This document shows positions 35,001 to 47,000 of a stretch of DNA of 64,000 nt, piece after piece. This DNA is from Henricia sp. BOLD:AAB3569. Taxonomy: Eukaryota > Echinodermata > Asteroidea > Spinulosida > Echinasteridae. Every line of letters begins with the position of its first letter. Within the stretch, counting starts at the first letter, position 1. The translations under genes were made by a program, and so were the position numbers. Location: the NCBI GenBank assembly GCA_037783545.1, contig JBBELK010000311.1, forward strand, positions 372,001 to 436,000, written 5' to 3'. Under the pieces are notes generated by a model. It ran no database searches, was not told where the DNA came from, and saw nothing but the letters and a program-made list of their open reading frames with translations.

Positions 35001-38000
35001 ATTAGAGTAGCGTACAAACTGGTATGCAAAGAATAAGAATACATTATCATCATTATTCAGAAACTGGCTGCCCAAGCAGCAAACATGAGAAAATGTTGCA
35101 CCCAAAAATTGTGATTGTAAGTTTGCTTAATCTCTGCCTCATTTTTGAGTGCATTGCTGGAAATAGTGATGGATGTGTAGCCTCCATTAGAGGGGCGTGT
35201 CCTCCAGGATGGAGTCAGTGGGAGGATAAATGCTACAGCTTCACCAAGGGGGTAACATACAGCGAGGCAGCACAGGAGTGTGCCAAGATCGGGGGAGTAT
35301 TTGTTGCTCCAAAGACCCAGCAGGAAAATGACTTCATGAGAAGCCTAGCAGAGTCATTCTTCTGGCTTAATTGCAATGATATTGAAGATGAAGGTAAGTT
35401 GTAATTTGTTCTGACAAAGGCAGGCTATGAGTTTTAGCAAGTTTTAGGGAAAATCACTTGATGTATAGACCATATTCTGCATTCTGTATGGGCAAATTAA
35501 ATCCCACTTGCAATTTGGAAGTTGGTGGAATCAAATTCAGAAAATAATGCATATCTATGATTTGATATTAGATGAGAGTTTGATAACTCTCCCCCGAACA
35601 TTTTTATAATCATTGCTTTGGTCTCTCTCTTTAAACATTTCAGGTTCCTGGAAGTGCATGGCAGGCACTACTGAGATCCAGTATAGAAACTGGTCATCAG
35701 GCGAGCCAAACAACAGCAATCTTAAACAGGTGGAGAACTGTGCTGGAGTATTGTTCTTAAATGGTAAATGGAACGACGCAGTCTGTCACTTCAGTTACCC
35801 TGCAATCTGCACACACCCTGCTGCCCTGTTATACATATTCTAAAATATACTCAGTGCTGATTACTACCTGTACAATAGTTACAATGTAATTTGTACAGTA
35901 ATAATGCCTTAAATAATCAATTTGGTCATGTTATGCCGCAAAGAAACGATTTCTATACTATCCAGAAATTTTATTGGGTTCTGTTCCTTATGACTGTCCC
36001 ATTCCTACAAAAATTTCGGGCGACGCTCTTATTTACTCCGCAGTTTTTCAAATTAATAACAGGGATGCATGCTGACGAATGTAATGGAACAGATTCCCCA
36101 GTATGCTTTAAATAGCAGCCAATCGCCGACGCGGACAACGGCCAGCATTCCTGAGTGCATGTATCACATGCATGCATCACATGCATGCACGGTGTTTACA
36201 ATCTGCACACGTTACATTTAATAAATTTGAGGCCAGAATTCTGGGCTTCAAATAATTTATCCCCGTTGGGACATTTCTTGTGGGAGGGCCAGGCGGTCAG
36301 TGGCCATGACTTTACCACACTTTCCATATGTTGCGGGGGCGATGGACTGGGTCCATTTTCGTTTGACGAGTCATTTTCGGTTTGAGCAGCCGAAGGGAAA
36401 CGTTATATTTTCAGTTTCTTTGGTTCAAGTTTTTTGCATTATGCCCCGTGTGAAATCGAGGCGACGAGTCGCCCCTGGGCCGGCAGCTAGCGGGCGACGG
36501 GGACGAGGAAGACCGCGCTCGTCCGCCGTGGCAAGGACAGGACATGATGCCAGCATCGCACCGCCGCTGCAATCCGAGCCGGAGATGATGCCCCGGAGCA
36601 GTCGGTCCGGAGGAGACTCGGGCGCCTCTTCGCAGCCGGGTAAGCCTGCCGTTCCAATTTCTACGGAAATACAATCATTGTGTCTGAGTTCCCCTTCTCC
36701 CAGTTTCTCGGTCATTCCCTCCCCGACAGTTTCGACTGTTTCGGCCGATGCTACCCCGCCCTTGTCCCTTACTAGTGTTTGCGACGATTTGGGCACGGGT
36801 ATTTCGCAATCCTTGCGTAATACAATTTGGGACGGCGAGTACGTTGATTTCGGGTCCCTTATTCGATCCAACCGAGGTCCTGATTTCGATCTCGGGGACA
36901 ATGAGTGCGTTTTTATGATTGGATCTAAAGATTCGCCAACTTGGCAGATCCGCCCCCAAAATCAACGTACCCGTATTACGTCCATCGAACAATGGACTTC
37001 TGCATTTTTAATTTTCGCGTCTGTTTTTCTCACACGCCACCCGGATCGTGCGCAACAGTTGCTTAAGTATGCCGATGTCATTCGCTCTGCGGCATTCCGT
37101 CACGGGGGTTTTGGCTGGCGCGATTATGACATGCAGTTCCGGTTGCGTCAAGCGCGAACACCATCCCGTTCCTGGGCCAGTATCGATGCCGAATTGTGGC
37201 TGATGCTTCTCGGCACTCCGATTATTTCACCGCATAATTTTCGTCTCTTTTAGCAGCGCGAGCACACCGGGCTTGGTGGCTTTGCTTTCGGATCAGGCCG
37301 CTCAAAACCCTCTGCCGGTCGTCTATTCACATGCAACGATTTCAACCGCGGCCAGGTTTCAGACCCCATTGTCGTTTCTTCCACCGTTGCTCCTCCTGCC
37401 AGTCAGCCGGACATCCAGCATTATGCGTTGTGGACGCAACCAACCCGATCGCTCATCTGTTGCCCGCGCCCCTGCCGCAAGCGCAAACACCTTTAATTTT
37501 AAATAACTTGCTTCCATTCTTACGCAACTACCCGAATACTGCTTTTGCTCTGGCAGCAAGATGCTCAAATTTTGGATTGACGGTTTCACTCACGGTTTTC
37601 GAAGTGGTTTTTCGGGCCCCCGTGCCACCCATTCGGCTCGTTACGCTCTTTCAACTCGTGATTATCCAGCGCCGTTGCAGGACAAATTGGCAAAGAAGTT
37701 GTTTTAGGTCGTTTTGCGGGTCCGTTTGAGTCCGAGCCCTTGCCCCATTTTTGTTTTTCGCCGATTTGGTTTGTTCCTAAGCAGGTCCCAGGGGAGTTCC
37801 GCTTGATTCACAACTTGTCTTCTGCTGTAGATGACTAGCTTTTGTCATCTCACACCCAGCGCAGATTACGACATGACGACCTTGCCTGTCCACCTTTGTA
37901 GCGGCTATACAGTTCGTTTTGGGCCTTTTGCTTGATTTTTTCATAGGGCTTGGCAACTTTTTTAATGGTTTTGCATTAATCATAATTTTCATAGTGACCA

Positions 38001-41000
38001 ATGCCCATCAGTTGAGCAGTTAGGGCAGTGTATTGCATTTTTGTCCATTTCCTGCTTTTCCCAACCCCCACCCCTTCCCCCTCTTCCAGTTCCATTGCAT
38101 CCTTTTTCTGGCATTTCTGCTCAGGTCCAGAATTTAGGGTTTCTTGATGTTTTTCTACCTTTTGTGTTTTTGATCACACGTTTGCTGGAGGGTTGTCGCC
38201 GGCGCAACTTAATTATCGTCGCCCCAATTTACTTTCGATGTTTTTACTTAATCGTATCTTGTTACTGGGATAGTAGTTTACCATTATTATTCATTTTTAT
38301 TTGTTCCCACCCTTTGAGCCAATTTGTCCGGCAAGCCAACGGTGTGGATTGTTGGTGACTCCTGCGTGACGTGCTTGGGCATCGCGGGTGGCCGATCTTC
38401 AGCCATTGGTGATCCCTTGAATCAGCTGGCCCACATCCAGGGACGTCTGGGACTACGTTTGGACGAGTTTCAGGAGTTCATCACGGAGGCGTGGCGCACC
38501 GCCGATGTCATGCCTGACGTCATTATCCTACACGTCGGTGCCATTGCCCTATTTAGGCCTTGTTCTTAAACAATTGTTGATCTTTATGGCCCGGCAATGA
38601 CCTTTGGTAACGTGGTCTCTTTTCTCCCACGCAAATTTGTTTTTCTCTGCAATTTTGCCCCGGGTCACTTACCCTAGCTAATGTCAGCCAACTTAATCAA
38701 GCCGCCATTAAGCGGGCACAGAGGCGTATTCACCGCAGCATTTTCGCCGTGTTCCGCGGATTTCCTGGGGGAGCCATTTGGCACCCCTAGATATTGTTTG
38801 GTCTAAGCCCGAGTTGTTTGTGACAGATGGCGCCCACCTGACCGATATTGGTCATCGCTGTATACTTAATAAAAACAATTTAGGGCTGCAGTTAAGACTT
38901 TCCTTTAGTTATTACTTTGTGAACCGAGGCTTTTTTGGCGGCGGTCATGTTGGGGTTCCAACATGTCCGTTTGGCGGGAATTTTATTCCATGACCCCCAA
39001 ATGGCCTCGGTGATTGTTTTAATTCAATTCACTTTATTGGCTTTTAAGCATTGGTGGATAATTTCAGTTTTTTGACCCCCTAAGGGCTGGTGGACGCATA
39101 TATTTTTGTCTGCTCATTGCCATATTTGCTTTCAAGTTTAAGATGTATTGCGGGTTTATCCCATAATGTAACGCGGTTAGCTTTGACCGGGTACAAACTC
39201 ATTTTGCTGTGGGATTTTAATATATTGCAGGTTTATCCCATAATGTACCGCAGGGTAGCTTTGCCCGGTTTAAAACTAATTTTGCTGTGGGATTTTGATA
39301 TGTATTGCAGGTTTTTCCCATAATGTACCGCAGGGTAGCTTTCCCCGGGTACAAACTCTTTTTGCTGTGGGATTTTAATATATTGCAGGTTTATCCCATA
39401 ATGTATCGCAGGGTAGCTTTGCCCGGGTTAAAACTCATTTTGCTGTGGGATTTTTATATGTATTGCGGGTTTATCCCATAATGTACCGCAGGGTAGCTTT
39501 GACCAAGTACAAACTCATTTTTTCTGCGGGATTTTGATATGTTTTGCAGATTATTGCCAAAAGCGTTTCGTGGGTTGGCTTTGACCGGAATCGCAAAGTT
39601 TGCAGTTTAGAAGTGGGTCATTGCTTGTGAGACCCTTAGGACAAATGCAGTATTTCATAAGGTCTTGTTCAATTAAATTTCGGCTGCTCAAGCCATCAAG
39701 CAAAGAAAAAATGTTGTCTCATTTTTTCCTTTTGTTGCGTGTCTTGGATTTTGGCGCATGCGGGGATAATAAATTTGAGGCCAGAATTCTGGGCTTCAAA
39801 TAATTTATCCCCGTTGGGACATTTCTTGTGGGAGGGCCAGGCGGTCAGTGGCCATGACTTTACCACACTTTCCATATGTTGCGGGGGCGATGGACTGGGT
39901 CCATTTTCGTTTGACGAGTCATTTTCGGTTTGAGCAGCCGAAGGGAAACGTTATATTTTCAGTTTCTTTGGTTCAAGTTTTTTGCATTCCCACCACCATC
40001 CCTCAACTCCACCTGTTTTCTTTAAATCAATGTCATTTTGATTTTTCCCACACTGCCTGCTGACTCTAGAGTGTTACTCGGTTGCCAGTTTGCGGAGCCG
40101 GAAAGGAATTTCCCCCTCTTTTTCCCTTGGGGTTTTTGGGAGGGTTTTCGCCTTTCTTAGTGTCGGCAGGGTTTGTTTGTGGTTTGGCGGGAATTTTATT
40201 CCATGACCCCCAAATGGCCTCGGTGATTGTTTTAATTCAATTCACTTTATTGGCTTTTAAGCATTGGTGGATAATTTCAGTTTTTTGACCCCCTAAGGGC
40301 TGGTGGACGCATATATTTTTGTCTGCTCATTGCCATATTTGCTTTCAAGTTTAAGATGTATTGCGGGTTTATCCCATAATGTAACGCGGTTAGCTTTGAC
40401 CGGGTACAAACTCATTTTGCTGTGGGATTTTAATATATTGCAGGTTTATCCCATAATGTACCGCAGGGTAGCTTTGCCCGGTTTAAAACTAATTTTGCTG
40501 TGGGATTTTGATATGTATTGCAGGTTTTTCCCATAATGTACCGCAGGGTAGCTTTCCCCGGGTACAAACTCTTTTTGCTGTGGGATTTTAATATATTGCA
40601 GGTTTATCCCATAATGTATCGCAGGGTAGCTTTGCCCGGGTTAAAACTCATTTTGCTGTGGGATTTTTATATGTATTGCGGGTTTATCCCATAATGTACC
40701 GCAGGGTAGCTTTGACCAAGTACAAACTCATTTTTTCTGCGGGATTTTGATATGTTTTGCAGATTATTGCCAAAAGCGTTTCGTGGGTTGGCTTTGACCG
40801 GAATCGCAAAGTTTGCAGTTTAGAAGTGGGTCATTGCTTGTGAGACCCTTAGGACAAATGCAGTATTTCATAAGGTCTTGTTCAATTAAATTTCGGCTGC
40901 TCAAGCCATCAAGCAAAGAAAAAATGTTGTCTCATTTTTTCCTTTTGTTGCGTGTCTTGGATTTTGGCGCATGCGGGGATAAATGCCTCAATGCACTGCC

Positions 41001-44000
41001 ATGCATCCTGATTGGTCCAGAGGAGGCGACAAGATTTCTGTCGCTTGTTCCCCAGCGAAATAGGGCCGGTTTATACAGGGCCTCGGTACGCACGATTGGG
41101 GAGTGCATTAAAAAAGGGCACTGTTTTAAGAGGATGAACCCAAGCACGCTAAGAAGTTTTTTTCAGAGTCTTGAAGCACAGAGTACACAGTGCTAACCAA
41201 ATATATTTGCGTGTTACATTTGCATAAATCCTAGAGTCCCGCCTTCGCGCTTCGGCACTCACATATGAGCGAGTCAAGCACCAGACTACCTGACAAATCA
41301 TGCCGTTTTCCAAGCGGTGCACGATGCTGCGCTGGTACATGTTAGCCGGCATGAAAGTCTGTACGGTACCTGGAATACCTCGCACATTACTCTGCATTTT
41401 TAAGCTGGAACATCCGAAATTGCACGGTGATTGAACATGTTGAAACATGTACTCACCACGAAATCTTGTCAAAATAACAAGTCAGAATGTGTTGTTTGAC
41501 TCGAAATGGATGTCATCTTTGAATCTGGAATGTTTCCAAATGCAGTGATATTTTCAAGAAAGTGGAGTAACAATTTCATGATGTAGTGACCGGTCTAAAG
41601 TTGCAGATTGATCCGAACTTAGGGAGACGTACACACTCCACATTCCTTCATATATGAAGTCAGTCAGGAGAAACAACATGAGACTACCTACCTTGAAGTG
41701 TTCATCTAGTAGCACCTTGCCACGTTCATCTGGCAGTGTCATCCTGTCTGCGTACTTCCTCAGGTCAGCTGCTTGCACTTTGGTGTAGCCAGCTTTTAGC
41801 CACTCTACAAGGACATCGTGGATGAACACGTACTGCTCCTATTTGCAGAAAATCCAAAATGAAAATGGCTTACAATTGACACACAAACACACATTTGTAT
41901 AAAGCATTTGAATTTAAACCACATTTTTATTTTATTTGCGATATTCTCTATTTTCTAAAGCTAAATGAGGAAAAAACGGAGTTTCTCGTGTTTGGATCAC
42001 GATAACAAATTAACAAAGGTGTCTGTGCCATTTATTACAATCGGTGATGCACAGATAACCCCATCGTTGCAGGCCCGGAACTTGGGGGTTATATTTGATT
42101 CAGCAATGACATTTACACCTCACATCGCTAACACTGTCCGTTTGGCAGAATTCCAAATAAGAAACATCGGTCGTATACGCATGCGCAAGTATTTGAATAG
42201 AAGTGCTACCGAGCACATCATCCATGCATTTGTGACTTTACGACTGGACAACGGCAATTCACCTCTCTACGGACTCCCTCAGAATCAAATATACCGTCTT
42301 CAGAATACCGCTGCCCGCATCATCACCTTATCCAGGAGGAACTGTCACATCACCTCCATTTTGAAGGAACTACACTGTACACTGGCTTCCTGTCTCCAAA
42401 AGGATTATTTTCAAACTCATGCTTCTGGTCCACAAAGCTCTCAACAACAAGGAACTACATGTACATTAAGGAACTACTACATGAATATTCTCCAGCAAGA
42501 ACTCTTTGATCAAGTAGCCAGCAGCTTCTCAAGGAACCAAATTCTAAACGAACTTGGGGCGCCATATCTTTTTCTGTTGCAGCTCCTCGAATTTGGAATT
42601 CACTGCCACTTGAACTCAGATCATGCCACTGTACAACTAGGTTCAAATCACTTCTTAAGACTTACTTGATGTCGCAAATTTTCAAGAATTAATTACTTGT
42701 TGTTTACAGCGCCTTGAGCACCCTGCAGGGTGGATATGTGCGCTTTACAAATCTCATTATTATTATCATTATTATTATTATTCCTATTTTCAACTCACCT
42801 CAGTTTGCACCAAGTAGTTCCTCTGGGTTCGGATGCGTTTCAGGAATCCAAACACATTGACCTTGCCCTCTGTCTGTATCTGTTTAAGCATGCTGTCTAT
42901 TACAATGTACGTGCCTGTCCGCCCAACACCAGCACTGTGCCAACACAAAAAAGAAACATGTGTATCGAGTCTTGGGTTGAAAATATTATAAAGCATGGGC
43001 TAGGAGAAAAGCCTTCCATTCAATGATTTTTGAAGTATAAAATCAAAGTTGTCAAATAGAAAATGTTGGATCTGACACATTTGAAAATCCGACACATTTG
43101 AAAATCCGACACATTTGAAAATCCGACACATTTGAAAATCCGACACATTTGAAAATCCGACACATTTGAAAATCCGACACATTTGAAAATCCGACACATT
43201 TGAAAATCCGACACATTTGAAAATCCGACACATTTGAAAATCCGACACATTTGAAAATCCGACACATTTGAAAATCCGACACATTTGAAAATCCGACACA
43301 TTTGAAAATCCGACACATTTGAAAATCCGACACATTTGAAAATCCGACACATTTGAAAATCCGACACATAGGCTATTTGTTGTTTCTGGTTTTATGAATG
43401 CCAAAGCAATGCCACAAACAAACTCAATACGTGTATACATAATCCCATCCTTCTCAACATTCATTACACCCATCAACTCTCCTACCTGCAATGGACCACA
43501 ATTGGTCCTGCATCCTCTGGATTGGCCGAGGATGACTTCTGTACAAATGACAGCACGGGTAATGTGTACGCTGGTACGCCGTGATCCGGCCAATCGGTGA
43601 AGTGGAACTGAACAATTCTACGCTCTGGGGCTTTGCCGTGCTAAAATTGAGAACCAAGAAGAAAAAAGATCATGGACTACCTCCCTATGGATTTGTTTTT
43701 ACATTTTTTCATTTTTCCATTAGATTTGTACAGCAGTGTGCAATGCTCAGTGTGCATTCTCCTCCCCCACTCTCCCTCCAAGGGTGGATTCACAATAAAC
43801 ATTTACACACGTAAATTTGACACACTTCGCCATATAAAAATGTGGCAAGGAGGAATTTGGTATGAACCGAGGCAATGAAAATAACAGCATCACAAGAATG
43901 CTCGCCACCCAAGCTTATTCTGTTGTTTTTAGTCCCTATTTTTCTAAAGCGACGTGCATCAAATTTATGCGCACAATGCGTGAAAAACTTTCAGTGTCAA

Positions 44001-47000
44001 TCTACTTTTATAAAATGAAGAATTTGACTATTTGCCCTCTACATGTATATGGACATTATGTGTGGTAAGTGTGTAAATGCATGGATACCGAAAGGTGTCC
44101 TAAGGCCTAGTAACATCACGTGCAAATGACAAGTATTCACTGGTTTACTATCAAATAATATAACTAATGTTTGTTTCAACCGCAATGAGGACAGACTGCA
44201 TACGAATGACAAATTATGCATGCATTCCAATGTAGTATATGCTACGGATTTTGGAAACACATTTTAGTGAACGCATACACGTATTCTACAAAATGTTCAA
44301 ACTGTGCTGCTATTGCATACCACGTGCCACATTCTGCACAATTTGTAGCCAAATTAGACATTAGATAATGCAGTACACAGGTCTTTTTTTGTCTCCAGCA
44401 CACCATTGTGGAAAAAGTAATACAGTACACCATATCAAACAATTTACCTCCAATTGTAAGCAAACCACATAAAACACACAAGCTTGCAATACAAACAGAA
44501 AATTCACCTTGATCCAATAGTATTAAAAATACAAGCACACAAATGTTTTTCAAAAGGTGTAAACAAAAAAAATAATTTTCCTTAAGCCGTGTTCGCATTG
44601 GACTTGTTTTTTGGAAGGTTTTACCGAGACTATGGTAAAATGAAAAATGGCTAAATTTTACTGCTGTCCGCAATTGGACTTTTTGACACAGGAACATTTT
44701 ACCGAGACCGTGAGAGAGCATGCGCAGTGTCCCTTCGCATTTTGACCTTCACAGCCCGGACGTATGTTTCCAGAGCACTTTTACCGACTCGCTGTTTTTG
44801 CATTGGACTTTTCGTCTCGAGAAAAGTTCCCTGGTCAATTTTCCTGGGCAGAAGTTGGCCAGGAAAAGTAACCGCTGGACTCGGGAAAAGATACCGAGAG
44901 GAAAACATCCTAGGCTGTCCGCATTGGATTTAAAATGGGAAAAGTACCCATCGTCTCGGTAAGTTTTCCTCAAAAATGTCAAATGCGGACAGGCCTCTGG
45001 ACACACCAGGACAAACAATGCATACTTCCATGATGGGTTCAAAGGTAACATAGCTAATGTAGGCTCAATTGGAATTAAAACAGCATGCAGCAGTAATGCA
45101 GCAAGCATTTCTGTGCCCTCAGTGAAACATCAAATTCAGCCACATCCAAATTTAACCTCAATAACTAGGTAAAAATACCACACAGTGCCACAAAATGAGA
45201 TACGAATACTTTCAATGCAAAACAAGATCAGTGACAAAGTCAAGATACATCAATACTTTTAAATGGACAATGTCACAACAAACTTTTTTATTAGGTTTGG
45301 CCAGTTTTAAACATACGTTTAAAACTGGATAGGGTCCTGCGCACTGATAATGGCCCAAGCCGAAGGCGCAGGCCATTATCAGTGCCCAGGACCCTAGCCG
45401 GTTTTAAACGGAATGTTTAAAACTTACCAAACCTACTTTTAATCCCATTCATAAATACCTTTTTGCGTAAATCAGTAAAACTCACCCAAAGTAGCTTGCC
45501 ATTTTTGCCATGTTTTGCATTCACTTTCTACACCCACAGTGTCAACACCATGTTTGTACAACTGCTAGCTGTGCGTCGATATGTTTTTGTTCGATCGCGC
45601 ACGTTACGCGTAATGCAAGCGTTTTGTACGTGTACGAACACGACTGGGTACTTGTCACAGTGCGGAAATTGCTTTCGGGAGCGTGCATTTTCTGTGTGCA
45701 TGTGCGTGTTCCATACGCGCCGAACAGAGCGCGGGCGCGGCCCTTAGCCAGGCTTAAAAACCTGTTTAAGACTAACTGTGCCTTTATCGCTTGTTTAAAA
45801 CTGCCCATGTGATGTGCTTTCAGCCAATAGGGATGCGTAAACTGTCTAAGGTATTTATGAATGAAGGGTAAAATGTTCAGCAGGTAAAATTAATTTGTGT
45901 TTACGAGGTTTTCTAATTCTGCATTTTTTATTTTGCACTGAGAGTATTCTTGTGCACACATACGAACACGTACATATAGACAAATTCTGAAACAAATTTG
46001 ACAACTCCTGGGTCAACACCTACTGTATTATTTAGGTCCTTGGAAGATCGATAAGAAGATGGGAAGAAAAAATAATTGACAATTAAAAACATTTTATAAA
46101 GTAACAAACTAATCATTTCTGCAGTCCTGAAAACAAAACTGAAGTTAATTGTACAAATGTGACCTGGTACAACGTAATCAGGAATAAGTCGCAAATTGAC
46201 TTTTTGATATATGTACACGGTGAGAAAGGAAATTTCATAAGCTTTCTAATGATACCTATCACAAGCATGTAGCTTGCTCGGTTCTATAGTTATGATCCGA
46301 TAACGATGACAAGCCATCTGTTGTTTACCAAATCCACATTCCAAGAAAACCGGCCTTGAAATAAAATAAAACCGAAATTGTGAAATAATAAGCTTTCGGA
46401 TGATACCAAATTCATTCATTCATTCATTCATTCAAATGTAGGGGGTTCAATGAATAATAAGGGTGACAAAATGTATGGAAAATCGGTGTTATTCATAAGA
46501 TTTTGATTACTTCCTAGAACAAAAGAACACTGACAATTCACACAAATCATCTTTATTTTCATCTTTAAGTATCGTTTTTACAATAAACACATTAATGACG
46601 GTAATCTATGACAACTACACTTCCTTAAAATACCAAAACCCGAAAATCGACTTTGTTCACGATTTTACCCACATACCCAATTGACTGGGCCATTACTCGA
46701 AACGGTATCAGCAACTTATTCCTGATTACGTTGTACCGGGTCACAAATGTGTGCCAGATGCATACTTACGTGTATGTGGGCCTTTCCACAGTAAAGGGGG
46801 CATTGTGGTAACACAGACCATATGTGACGGGCTCTAGGAAAATGAGTCACAAGTCGCGCTGGCTAGTATTCTTTTTGCGACCATAAAAAGAAATCCGCGG
46901 CAAATCCACGCTCAATAAAATACCAAAACACAATGGAAATTCCTGGCGGTGCCCAGATACTGCCTGGAATGTCTGTGTTCCGCCTGGAATTTCTTTTGTG

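Larger units (their letters stand above)
36219..40982 (+). mobile_element. Ngaro-like (DIRS-order) retroelement with split direct repeats
   Basis: The order is A1 (36219-36440), body (36441-38968), B1 (38969-39767), A2 (39767-39988), 193 bp unique, B2 (40182-40980). A1 equals A2 and B1 equals B2 almost exactly. The body has a gag-like ORF, an N-terminal reverse-transcriptase fragment with a frameshift, and an SGNH-hydrolase-like segment. Most of RT, RNase H and the tyrosine recombinase are missing, so it is a deletion derivative. It lies in R1 without target duplication. Confidence 0.85.

Noticed and set aside
36219..40982. Two tandem LTR elements or a simple tandem duplication
   Set aside because: The A-body-B-A-B order with A abutting B only once, together with DIRS-type RT motifs and no target duplication, fits split direct repeats better.
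41149..41472. 107-codon minus-strand frame considered as another phosphatase exon
   Set aside because: It lies in dispersed repeat R2, lacks PTP motifs, and the flanking exons already join in phase.
43072..43372. CRISPR-like array
   Set aside because: Units are contiguous 17-mers without spacers, in an animal intron.
43000..43593. Minus-strand open frames of 105-197 codons rich in the repeated peptide [17 protein letters not shown]
   Set aside because: They are created by the 17-bp minisatellite and cross a true phosphatase exon boundary.
44242..44721. 159-codon minus-strand frame
   Set aside because: It overlaps a MITE end, has low-complexity composition and lies in an intron between in-phase exons.
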